A stretch of 64,000 nt of DNA from contig JAGYJZ010000002.1 in NCBI GenBank assembly GCA_018401875.1, positions 62,001 through 126,000 on the forward strand. Reading direction: 5' to 3'. Position 1 is the first letter of the stretch; each line of letters opens with the position of its first letter. This document shows positions 28,018-36,549 of the stretch, in pieces. The stretch is from Salibacteraceae bacterium (lineage in GTDB: Bacteria; Bacteroidota; Bacteroidia; Flavobacteriales_G; Salibacteraceae). The position numbers and the translations under genes are program-made. Under the pieces are notes generated by a model. The model saw only the letters and a program-made list of their open reading frames with translations. It did not search any database and was not told where the DNA came from.

Positions 28018-29511
28018 TTGGAACACTATGATATTTGCGTGATTGGAGGCGGACCTTCTGGTTATGCAGCAGCAATGAGAGCCATTGACTTTGGCAAAAA
28101 AGTCATTTTAATCGAAAAAGGGAAAGTTGGTGGAGCCGCCATCTATGATGGAGCACTCACTTCGAAAACAATGTGGGAACTTTCGTCTAAAGTAGCATCA
28201 ATCAATGAAATGCTCGCAGATCACGACAGGCCACCATTCGAAATGCAATGGAACGATGTGCAGCAAACCGTGAAAGAAGCGATTTTCGATCGAAAACAAC
28301 AGTATTCTGCCCATATCAAATTACTTCAAGAAGAAACCTCCACTGTTCGCTTTAAATATGCGCGAGGCACAGCCCGTTTTTTAAGCCAATACGAAATCGA
28401 AATCTCGAATAAAAAAGGTACTGAAGTCATTCACGCAGATTACACTATTATCGCCACGGGCAGTCGTCCGCGAAAACTTCCAACCATCGAAGTAGATGAA
28501 AAAATAATCATGACTTCCGATGGCATTCATCACATGGATGAATACCCAAAAAGCCTCGTGATTCTTGGTGCCGGAGTGATTGGATGTGAATACGCAACAA
28601 TTTTCTCAAACTTTAAAAAGACCAAGGTGTACCTCATCGATCGCGCAGACCGCATTCTTCCATTTGAAGATGAAGACATCGCTAAAATGGTCGGTGATAA
28701 CCTGAAAAATAAAGGTGCAACCATCCACAGCACTGCTAAACTCGAACGGATGGAAATTGTGGACGGTGAGGTTGAATATGAAATTAGTAACAGTGATGGA
28801 ACACGCGAAGTAATTCGCGTAGAAAAAGCGCTGCTATCGGTGGGTAGAATTCCGAATACTGAATCATTAAACCTTGCCAGCGCAGGTGTAAACGTGACGC
28901 CAAACAACTACATTACAGAAAACAATACGCTCACGAATGTTGCAAACATATACGCTGTAGGTGATGTTTCGGGCCATATTGCTTTAGTCAACATGGGTGA
29001 AATTGAGGCCCGGCATGCAGTTGAGCATATCGTTGATTACAAGCATCTCGACAATACCGTATCTTATGACAACATCTGCACCATCATGTTTCTCAATCCT
29101 GAGGTGGCAGCCGTTGGACTCAACGAACAACAGTGTATTGAAAAAGGACTTTCAATAAAAGTAGTGAAGCTCGACTTCAGCTGCATCGCCCGAGCCATTG
29201 CAATGCGAAAAACGCAAGGCTTCTTCAAAATCATTGTTACCGATGATGACGAAATGAAAATCCTTGGTATGAGAGCGATAGGCGAGCACGCTTCTAGCGC
29301 TATTCAAGCCATTGGGTTATTGATTAAAATGGATGAGTCCATCGAAGTATTGGCAGATTTGGTTCACCCACATCCCTCCATCATTGAAGGAATTCAAGAA
29401 TGTGTGCGCATGCTGATGAACAAATCAATTTTCAAATCTGCTGTATTTAAAGACGCCATGCAGTGCTACCGAAGAAAAGCTGAACTCATAGAAGATTTGC
29501 AAGAACTTTAA
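28018..29511 (+). CDS. FAD-dependent pyridine-nucleotide oxidoreductase lacking the redox cysteines
   Basis: A 497-residue flavoprotein of the dihydrolipoamide dehydrogenase/transhydrogenase fold. Seen: FAD site VIGGGPSGYAAA (residues 8-19), second dinucleotide site LGAGVIGCEYATI, VGRIPNT, IYAVGDVSG, and the C-terminal dimer segment HPHPSIIEGIQE with the His/Glu dyad. The usual GG-x-C-x4-C-x2-SK active site reads GGAAIYDGALTSK, with Ala at residues 41 and 46, so no disulfide can form. It may act as a transhydrogenase-like or quinone-reducing enzyme; SthA keeps one of these Cys, so it is not a typical SthA. The only start is TTG at 28018, as a stop codon lies upstream and no ATG is available. 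It shares a TTAA stop tetramer with the next gene. Confidence 0.75.
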   Translation: MEHYDICVIGGGPSGYAAAMRAIDFGKKVILIEKGKVGGAAIYDGALTSKTMWELSSKVASINEMLADHDRPPFEMQWNDVQQTVKEAIFDRKQQYSAHIKLLQEETSTVRFKYARGTARFLSQYEIEISNKKGTEVIHADYTIIATGSRPRKLPTIEVDEKIIMTSDGIHHMDEYPKSLVILGAGVIGCEYATIFSNFKKTKVYLIDRADRILPFEDEDIAKMVGDNLKNKGATIHSTAKLERMEIVDGEVEYEISNSDGTREVIRVEKALLSVGRIPNTESLNLASAGVNVTPNNYITENNTLTNVANIYAVGDVSGHIALVNMGEIEARHAVEHIVDYKHLDNTVSYDNICTIMFLNPEVAAVGLNEQQCIEKGLSIKVVKLDFSCIARAIAMRKTQGFFKIIVTDDDEMKILGMRAIGEHASSAIQAIGLLIKMDESIEVLADLVHPHPSIIEGIQECVRMLMNKSIFKSAVFKDAMQCYRRKAELIEDLQEL

Positions 29512-30566
29512 GGAACCAGCGCTTGATTTTCGATGAACGAGCTGTCGGTCATCGTTAAAATAAATGCTACAAGTGCCTCTTTTTCAGACGTGTTTAACCC
29601 AAGTCCTCCACTGCTTGCTTTCTTCATTAATACGTCTACATTCCGATTATTCTGAACGCTATCACTGTAGAAGTCGATAACTTGCTCAATGGTTTGGAAA
29701 CGACCATCGTGCATATACGGAGCTGTAAAAACCAAATTTCTTAAGGTTGGTGTTTTAAACTTTCCTAAATCTGCCTCGTCATTCGTTACGCTGAACAGCC
29801 CTGGCTTTAGCGCTGCATCGCTATCTAAACCATTGTTATGAAACGAATTATCTGTAGTTAAAATTGAACCATGGCAATGAAAGCAATCACCACGCTCAGA
29901 ATTGAAAATGATGCGGCCCATTTCCTCTTGCGGAGTAAACGTTGCTTCACCTCGAAGCCAGTCATCAAACTTTGTATTGGCACTTACCAAAGTCATCTCG
30001 TATTGAACCATGGCTTGAGCGGCAAGATTAGAGTCAATCACATTTGTGCCAAAAGCAGCTTTAAACAATGACCTATATTCTTCATCATCTGACAAACGCT
30101 TAACGGCTTCCACCCAACCCAAATCCATTTCCAATGGATTATTTACAGGTTGTAATGCTTGGTCTTCGCGTGACTTTGCTCTTCCATCCCAGAAAAACTC
30201 ATTCATCCAAGCCATGTTAAAAATTGGCATGGAATGAAAAGGTGTTAAGGTTCCGTTAGTTCCTATGCTTTGAACACGCGGATCTGAAAATGAATTGGAT
30301 TGTAAATGGCAAGATGCACACGAAACGTTTCTATTCTTTGATAAAATCGGATCAAAAAATAGCTTTTTACCCAACTTAATCCCTTCCACAGTGAGCGCAT
30401 TTTCTTGTTTCAAAAAATAATCAGGAAAGCCCGCTGGAACTTTTAGGTAATATGGCGTTGGAGAATCCAATCCGTCATTAGAAGGTGAAACAAAAGGGTC
30501 TTTTTCACACCGGACTAAACAGAAAATGAACATCGCAATTGAAAAAAAAACAGCTAGTTTTTTCAC
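29508..30566 (-). CDS. Di-haem cytochrome c peroxidase (MauG/CcpA family)
   Basis: A 352-residue exported protein with two c-type haem sites, C83-A-S-C86-H87 and C228-F-H-C231-H232, the pattern of bacterial di-haem peroxidases that reduce hydrogen peroxide or, in MauG, oxidise partner proteins. FWDGRAKSREDQA, RGDCFHCHG, FKTPTLRNL and YMHDGRFQT are typical of the family. The N-terminus MKKLAVFFSIAMFIFCLVRC ends in a lipobox-like Cys, suggesting a lipoprotein. The GTG start at 30566 overlaps the TGA of the S8 peptidase gene (GTGA), so the two are translationally coupled. Whether the peptidase and peroxidase cooperate is unknown. Confidence 0.88.
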   Translation of the reverse strand: MKKLAVFFSIAMFIFCLVRCEKDPFVSPSNDGLDSPTPYYLKVPAGFPDYFLKQENALTVEGIKLGKKLFFDPILSKNRNVSCASCHLQSNSFSDPRVQSIGTNGTLTPFHSMPIFNMAWMNEFFWDGRAKSREDQALQPVNNPLEMDLGWVEAVKRLSDDEEYRSLFKAAFGTNVIDSNLAAQAMVQYEMTLVSANTKFDDWLRGEATFTPQEEMGRIIFNSERGDCFHCHGSILTTDNSFHNNGLDSDAALKPGLFSVTNDEADLGKFKTPTLRNLVFTAPYMHDGRFQTIEQVIDFYSDSVQNNRNVDVLMKKASSGGLGLNTSEKEALVAFILTMTDSSFIENQALVP

Positions 30567-32872
30567 TTCACTACTTGAATTAATTGTCGTTGCCGAATGT
30601 TTCCGCTTTCAATCACAAGGATATAATTCCCGGAATTAAATTCGGATAGGTCAACTTGCGCTTGATTACCCACAAATCTTTGATGAAGAAGCATTCTGCC
30701 AGACACATCAAACAACGAGTAAGTAAACGACTGACCTTGCAATCCTTTGATGGTCAACACTCCATCGGTGGGATTAGGAAATACCTCAAATCGAATATTT
30801 ACCGCTTCGTCAAGGGCAAGCGGAAAGCCCAACAATGCCTGCGCACTTGCACTGCAGCCATTGGCATCTGTAATGGTTAAACTATATGTTCCAGCAGCCA
30901 AGGAAATAAGTTGAGCAGAATTACCACCGTTACTCCAGCTGAACGCATACGGAGCTTCACCACCACTCACGTTTGCGAGAATCGTTCCATTGGCAGCCGA
31001 TGATGGCTGCGGATTGGTTGTATTGAAGTCAATTAAAAATGGGCCAGGTTCGTTAATTTGAACTTTTACTAATGTTGTGCAACCAGAAGTTGAATCGATG
31101 GCGGTGATAAAATAACTGCCTGCGCTCAACCCTGACCTGCTTGTTCCATTGCTTCCGTCTTCCCACATATAAATGTCGGCACCGGTCAATAATACCAACC
31201 CATCTGCCCCATCAAAGCATGAAACATTGGTGGAAATAATTGAAACCTCAGGGCCAAAATCATCTGACACCAGCACATCTACAATCACAGTTTCTGCAGT
31301 CGAATCAGAAATTGTAGCCGTATAAAGGCCAGGGCACAAATTTGATAACATCGGGGTTGTTTCGCCATTCGACCAGCTGTATGAATACGGTGGGAATCCA
31401 CCAATCACATTTGCTTCGATAGTACCGTTGCATATGCCACAATTTGATGTTTCAACGTGAGTGTTAACCGTCAAACATGAATCAATTACACTCGATACTG
31501 CTTTGTATAAATTCAACCTTCCCGATGTTGCAACCATGCCATTCAGACTCATCAATTCATCAACTCCTTCATCCAATAGATTAGCCCGAACAAAGAGCGC
31601 AAGTCCTGCAGGATTAAAAGAATATTCATCTAAAGTCTTTGAGCAAATAGCACTGTACATCAATCCGATCGCTCCAGAAACATGAGGTGTAGCCATCGAT
31701 GTGCCTGTAAGCCTTCCGTAGCCGCTTGGCAAGGTGGAGTATATCTGTGTGCCAGGAGCGGCAAGGTCAATTGTCACTGCGCCAAAGCCCGCTGAACCAT
31801 ATTTCACATCCGAACTTGTCGTGTTAGTAACACTCAATAAAAATTCGCTATCACAGGCGGTAGGAATATCACCCGTAACGTCAATATTGATATTCAGATT
31901 TGCCGTAGCGCCCGCACTCAAAACGCCCGCATAGCCCAATGAGTCGTACATCGCGCACCACAACGGATATTCCGCTGGATCGCCATAATCGACACCGAAC
32001 GATGAATTCGAAGCAACGATGTATGCCCCTTCTTGTCCATTAGTTTCATTGTAGCGCTTCCTCATGTCAAGGATGTAGCCGTATGCATTCACTACAGTGG
32101 CTTCGTTGGTTGACGACCCCGAGACTGGCATCACTTTTACATCCCAATTAACTCCTGTAACACCAATTCCATTATTACCCTTCGCGCCAACTGTTCCCGA
32201 AACATGCGTTCCGTGATTGTCATTATAGTGATTACCGCTATTCAAAAAGGCATTCCAACCCTGAACGTCATCGATATAACCATTCATATCATCATCGATA
32301 TTGTTTCCTGGAATTTCATGTCGATTTCGGTAAAAATTCTCAATCAAATCCTCTTGAGTAAGCATGAATCCACCGTCCACAACGGCCACAACAATAGTGT
32401 CACCGTATTGTGTCACTCCTCCTGTTGTTAAATCCCAAGCATTTAATGCGTCAATATCGGCTGTTCCTGACCCTCCATTTGAACCATTATTATCAAACGC
32501 CCACTGCTCGTCAAAAAATGGATCATTAGGGATACTTCTTACAGCGAGGTTAGTATGATTGAGCTGTGCAATGCTTACATCACGGTCACGTTCCGCAATC
32601 GCTAACGCATCGTGTGTAGAAACAACGTCCTCTTCGAAAGCAATAAGCCATAAATTTAGTGATTGGCTCAATCTCAATGCTGGATGAAATTTTGCATCGA
32701 TCTTCTGATTTTGTTTTGCACACCAATCATTAACATTTGCCGATTGCTTCAGCAACACCATCATTTCACCTTCAATAAATTTAGACGATGCATTCTGCCC
32801 GAATGAAACAGAGTGAAAAATCATCGCCAAGAATAACGTGAGGAGGAATTTCAAATCAAATCTTTTAATCAT
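30563..32872 (-). CDS. S8 (subtilisin-like) serine peptidase with T9SS type A sorting domain
   Basis: A 769-residue secreted protease. The signal peptide spans about 1-25. The subtilase triad is complete: D166 in VAVVDGGF, H220 in NHGTHVSG, S392 in GTSMATPHVSG. After the catalytic domain come two SprB-type repeats with SYSWSNGE and FSWSNGGN signatures and CPGLYTATISD / AAGTYSLTITD ends, then a type A sorting domain (FEVFPNPTDGVLTI, FSG-type SLFDVSGRM, GNYILVIE, final LIQVVK). The enzyme is expected on the cell surface or in the medium, degrading proteins for nutrition. Divergent from the helicase gene by a 37-nt gap; coupled downstream to the di-haem peroxidase. Confidence 0.93.
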   Translation of the reverse strand: MIKRFDLKFLLTLFLAMIFHSVSFGQNASSKFIEGEMMVLLKQSANVNDWCAKQNQKIDAKFHPALRLSQSLNLWLIAFEEDVVSTHDALAIAERDRDVSIAQLNHTNLAVRSIPNDPFFDEQWAFDNNGSNGGSGTADIDALNAWDLTTGGVTQYGDTIVVAVVDGGFMLTQEDLIENFYRNRHEIPGNNIDDDMNGYIDDVQGWNAFLNSGNHYNDNHGTHVSGTVGAKGNNGIGVTGVNWDVKVMPVSGSSTNEATVVNAYGYILDMRKRYNETNGQEGAYIVASNSSFGVDYGDPAEYPLWCAMYDSLGYAGVLSAGATANLNINIDVTGDIPTACDSEFLLSVTNTTSSDVKYGSAGFGAVTIDLAAPGTQIYSTLPSGYGRLTGTSMATPHVSGAIGLMYSAICSKTLDEYSFNPAGLALFVRANLLDEGVDELMSLNGMVATSGRLNLYKAVSSVIDSCLTVNTHVETSNCGICNGTIEANVIGGFPPYSYSWSNGETTPMLSNLCPGLYTATISDSTAETVIVDVLVSDDFGPEVSIISTNVSCFDGADGLVLLTGADIYMWEDGSNGTSRSGLSAGSYFITAIDSTSGCTTLVKVQINEPGPFLIDFNTTNPQPSSAANGTILANVSGGEAPYAFSWSNGGNSAQLISLAAGTYSLTITDANGCSASAQALLGFPLALDEAVNIRFEVFPNPTDGVLTIKGLQGQSFTYSLFDVSGRMLLHQRFVGNQAQVDLSEFNSGNYILVIESGNIRQRQLIQVVK

Positions 32873-32909
32873 AGACGAAAATCGTGGAATAAAGTTGAAT
32901 TTTGGACAA

Positions 32910-35447
32910 ATGTTACAATCAAAACCATTTCTAGTTTACAAAAGTTCAGCTGGTTCGGGTAAAACCTTCACACTTGCGAAAGTATTTCTCAGTATCGCAC
33001 TGCGATCAAATGATCCAATGCACTTCAAAAGAATTTTGGCCATTACGTTCACCGTTAAAGCGGCCAATGAAATGAAAGATCGCATCATAAGCTACTTATC
33101 AAGCATAAGTGGAAATGAAAACACTTCAAGAAAAGATGCATCGTTTATGAAAGCTGCCTTAATGGAGGAAACCGGGCTAAGTGATGCAGCGATCGAGGCC
33201 AAATGCAGTGAAATTCTGAAGGCCGTACTTCACAACTACGGTGACCTTTCTGTACTCACAATCGATAAATTTTTTACGCGATTAGTAAAGTCTTTCGCAA
33301 GTGAATTAACCCTTGCGCCTGATTTTGAAATAGAAATTGACCAACGCCTCTTTGTCGATCAGATCATCGAACTTCTTTACGCCAAAGTAGGACAGCATAG
33401 CGATCTTACTGAACTTATCCTAGCATTTTTAAAATTTAGGCTCAACGATGAACAGTCAGGAAACTTAAACAGTGCATTAGAAAAAACTGCGCACTCATTG
33501 CTCACCGAAGAGTTTTTCTTTGTAGAAGATAAGTTCAAAGAATACGCCCCACACGAAATATTTGAAATCAAAAACAAACTGGATGTTGAGTGCAATGAGA
33601 TTGCTGCAGAATTAATTTCTCAAGCACAAATAGCACTTGATTTAATCCAGTCATCAGGCCTGGTGCCAAAAGATTTAGCACATGGAGAAAAAGGCATTTA
33701 CGCATTCTTCAAAAAAGTACACGATGAAGATTTTGGGCAGATCATTACTCCGGGCGCGTACACAATTAAAACTTTGGATGAAGACAAGTGGCAATCTGGA
33801 ACAAAGAATCCTGCAGTTCTCGAAATCAGCAGTGAATTAAGGTCGATCGCAGAAAATTTGCTTAGCCAACAGAAGATTGTAAAAAGATACCTTCTTCTAA
33901 ATGCAGTGAAAAGTGAATTCTTTCGTCTTGGATTAATAGGTGAACTCAAACAGCTGATGGATGATTTTAAAGACGCAGAAAACATGCGCCTTTTGAGCGA
34001 TTTCAATCGAATGATTTCAAAGCAATTTCTTCAAGAACAGACGCCTTTCATCTACGAACGACTCGGCAATCAGTATGAAAGTATACTCATTGATGAATTT
34101 CAAGACACGTCAAATTTGCAATGGCAAAACCTTATTCCACTGGTCGAAAACAGCCTTTCAGAGGCTAAAACAAGTCTCATCGTTGGCGATGCCAAGCAAT
34201 CAATTTATCGATTTAGAGGAAGTGAACCCAAACAATTTATTGACCTGCCAACGATCAATCATGCTGCTCAATCGCTATTCTCATCATCCTACCAACAGTA
34301 CATTCTAAACTCAAACTTCCGATCTGCTCGAAATGTGATTGACTTTAACAACCGTTTTTTTGACGCCTACAGCAAAAAGGTGCTTTCGAGTGAGTTCCTG
34401 CTGACCTACGCTGATCTGAAACAAGAATTTGTCTCGAAGGAAATTGGTGAAGTCAATTGGTGGTTTGCGTCCGATGAGGAAGTCAAGGGAAAAGAAGCTG
34501 TAATGCAGCTAATGATCAACCGAACCATTGATCTCGTTACCAAACAAAATGAGCGCGCAGGCGAAATATGTTGCCTATTTCGCTTGAATGATGACGCAGC
34601 ACTTTTTGCTTCAGCACTTTTAAAACACGGGTTGAATGTAATCAGTGAAGAAAGTCTTCTTCTAAAAAACAACCCATCTGTGGCTTTGCTTATTTCAACG
34701 CTCAATGCCCTCAGGTATCCAAAAGATGTTTTTCACCTCCAACAATGGCTTTCAAAATACCATCACATCCATCGACTTGATGATTACCATCGCCTGGCTC
34801 AACAGTTAAAGAAAGAAAAATGGAACTTGGAGCAATTGATGGAAAAAGTGGGAGTGATGTCTAAGCTTCGATCGTTACTCGAAGGTGAAATGTTTTCTAA
34901 GATGTTCAACCTTGTTAAACTATTTAAGCTCGATTTATCGAACCCTTTTATTCTGAAGCTCTTGGATTTCTGTTCAGAATATGAAACTTCTGCGTTTTAT
35001 CTAAAAACTTCGTTTCTAGATCATTGGGAAAAGTCTTCGGATGCGCTAAGCATCCAACTTCCTGAGGGTAAAAACGCAATCCGTGTAATGACTATTCACA
35101 AATCAAAAGGCCTCGAATTCCCAACCGTGATGGTTTACGCACCAAACTTAGCTAAGAAGAACAATACACAAAAAGAAAGTTGGATATCGCTCGAAAATGA
35201 GCTCGGCATTCCTCAAATCTCATTGACCACGAGCGCATTGAAAGGAACTGAGTACGAAGAAATACTTGAACTTGAAAACGAAAAATCAACACTCGACCAC
35301 CTCAACATGTTCTATGTGGCATTCACAAGGGCTGAGACAAAACTCGAAGTGTTCTCAGAACTAAAATCTTCGAAAAGCATTCTCGATACAATAGAAACTT
35401 GGAAAGAATGGAACTCAGAAAAACAACTCCTTCATTTTGGAAACTAA
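32910..35447 (+). CDS. UvrD/AddA-like superfamily 1 helicase without nuclease domain
   Basis: An 845-residue DNA helicase from the ATG at 32910, just before MLQSKPFLVYKSSAGSGKT; an upstream frame extension to 32838 overlaps the divergent gene and is not used. SF1A motifs: Walker A SSAGSGKTF, AITFTVKAANEMKDRI, LIDEFQDTSNLQW (motif II), GDAKQSIYRFRG (III), NSNFRS (IV), MTIHKSKGLEFPTV (V) and MFYVAFTRAE (VI). The KSSAGSGKTF form is that of Bacteroidota AddA/RecB-like proteins, which as I recall usually extend ~200 residues further with a PD-(D/E)xK nuclease. This one ends ~40 residues after motif VI. The next gene is convergent and intact, so no nuclease remnant lies downstream. AddB is not seen. 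Confidence 0.82.
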   Translation: MLQSKPFLVYKSSAGSGKTFTLAKVFLSIALRSNDPMHFKRILAITFTVKAANEMKDRIISYLSSISGNENTSRKDASFMKAALMEETGLSDAAIEAKCSEILKAVLHNYGDLSVLTIDKFFTRLVKSFASELTLAPDFEIEIDQRLFVDQIIELLYAKVGQHSDLTELILAFLKFRLNDEQSGNLNSALEKTAHSLLTEEFFFVEDKFKEYAPHEIFEIKNKLDVECNEIAAELISQAQIALDLIQSSGLVPKDLAHGEKGIYAFFKKVHDEDFGQIITPGAYTIKTLDEDKWQSGTKNPAVLEISSELRSIAENLLSQQKIVKRYLLLNAVKSEFFRLGLIGELKQLMDDFKDAENMRLLSDFNRMISKQFLQEQTPFIYERLGNQYESILIDEFQDTSNLQWQNLIPLVENSLSEAKTSLIVGDAKQSIYRFRGSEPKQFIDLPTINHAAQSLFSSSYQQYILNSNFRSARNVIDFNNRFFDAYSKKVLSSEFLLTYADLKQEFVSKEIGEVNWWFASDEEVKGKEAVMQLMINRTIDLVTKQNERAGEICCLFRLNDDAALFASALLKHGLNVISEESLLLKNNPSVALLISTLNALRYPKDVFHLQQWLSKYHHIHRLDDYHRLAQQLKKEKWNLEQLMEKVGVMSKLRSLLEGEMFSKMFNLVKLFKLDLSNPFILKLLDFCSEYETSAFYLKTSFLDHWEKSSDALSIQLPEGKNAIRVMTIHKSKGLEFPTVMVYAPNLAKKNNTQKESWISLENELGIPQISLTTSALKGTEYEEILELENEKSTLDHLNMFYVAFTRAETKLEVFSELKSSKSILDTIETWKEWNSEKQLLHFGN

Positions 35448-35914
35448 GGCTTCCTCGAACCAAACATTTCTTCCAATTTTTTATACCTGAACTCGAAAAT
35501 GGTTTTTAATTGCTTCTCCACAAACAACCAATGAGCAAACTGTCCTAATAGACCTAAAGGCAAGCCATAATCGACAACATCTTCCAACTCAACACCGCCC
35601 TCAATAGCTTTGAAAAAGTGTTTGTGATGCCAAAATGAATAAGGACCAAATCGCTGCTCGTCAACAAACATTTTGCCTTCTTCAACATGCTTGATCTCAG
35701 TGGTCCACCGCATGGGAATATTGAACAACGGAGTGACAATGTAATTAATGATTTGACCAGAGTACATTTTCTCACCTGACAGATCTGTTAATATTTTGAA
35801 TTTCAAATCATCAGGAGTAATTTCTTGAAGGTTTTGAGGCGAAGAAAAATAGCTCCAAGCCTCATCTAAAGAGATTGGTAATCGCTGTGTTCGAGATATT
35901 CGATATACTTTCAT
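35444..35914 (-). CDS. SRPBCC/START-like ligand-binding protein
   Basis: A 156-residue small protein of the SRPBCC (Bet v1/START-like) fold. The pattern is typical of the bacterial cyclase/dehydrase-like group: ISLDEAWSYFSSPQNLQEITP at the start (helix-grip entry; shown here in part), FRWTTEI-like RWTTEIKHVEEGKMFVDEQ in the middle, and HKHFFKAIEGGVELEDVVDY and a long C-terminal helix. There is no signal peptide, so it is cytoplasmic. The ligand and role are unknown; in other bacteria relatives sit beside epimerases or carotenoid genes, not seen here. It shares a CTAA stop tetramer with the helicase gene and is divergent from the GNAT gene by 24 nt. Confidence 0.75.
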   Translation of the reverse strand: MKVYRISRTQRLPISLDEAWSYFSSPQNLQEITPDDLKFKILTDLSGEKMYSGQIINYIVTPLFNIPMRWTTEIKHVEEGKMFVDEQRFGPYSFWHHKHFFKAIEGGVELEDVVDYGLPLGLLGQFAHWLFVEKQLKTIFEFRYKKLEEMFGSRKP

Positions 35915-35938
35915 GCATCTTATAACACTTTATTGCAC

Positions 35939-36391
35939 ATGAAGTTCTCAACGGAATTACATTTTGAAACAAAACAATTCAATGACTTACAGCCAAATGA
36001 ACTTTTCGAAATCTTAAAACTGAGAAGCACTGTGTTCGTAGAGGAACAAAAATGCGTCTATCTCGACCCTGACGATTCTGACTACACATCACACCATTTT
36101 ATAGCCAGAAATGCTAACGAACAAATTAAAGCCTACTGCAGAGTTTATCATGACGAATGCTGGCATATTGGTCGCATAGCAACACACCCTGATGTGAGAG
36201 GTCAAGGCACAGCAAGTCAACTGGTGAAAAATGCGATTAATTTTTGCAAATTGCACGAATCCGCACTGTCAATTGAAATGTCAGCCCAAGTATACCTGAC
36301 CGACTTCTACAAACGATTGGGATTTATTATTCAAGAGAGTATGTATTTGGAAGATGGAATACCGCACATAAGAATGCGTTTTCACGATTGA
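35939..36391 (+). CDS. GNAT family N-acetyltransferase (ElaA-like)
   Basis: A 150-residue acetyltransferase; the ATG at 35939 is preferred to a TTG two codons earlier. The N-terminal LRSTVFVEEQKCVYLDPD element and the length are those of the ElaA subgroup. IGRIATHPDVRGQGTASQLV contains the acetyl-CoA pyrophosphate loop (R-G-Q-G-T), and YKRLGF is motif B. The substrate is unknown. It stands alone, 24 nt from divergent SRPBCC and 158 nt ahead of dnaB; I see no small gene in that gap. Confidence 0.85.
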   Translation: MKFSTELHFETKQFNDLQPNELFEILKLRSTVFVEEQKCVYLDPDDSDYTSHHFIARNANEQIKAYCRVYHDECWHIGRIATHPDVRGQGTASQLVKNAINFCKLHESALSIEMSAQVYLTDFYKRLGFIIQESMYLEDGIPHIRMRFHD

Positions 36392-36549
36392 GGGTAAAAT
36401 GATGTTAATGAACCGTGAACAACTCTTGCATAACTTGCGAAAATGAGACTATTGGCGAAACCTAAAATATGAGCCGCACTTCGCACTCAAGTGTATAAGT
36501 TTGACTCCAATCGAACCTCCTTGCACGCAACGTTTTTTACTTTTGAAGA

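Noticed and set aside
36538-36545. TACTTTTG as dnaB promoter
   Set aside because: It lies 5 nt before the ATG, and the nearest upstream TTG is only 14 nt away, too short for the -33/-7 spacing.
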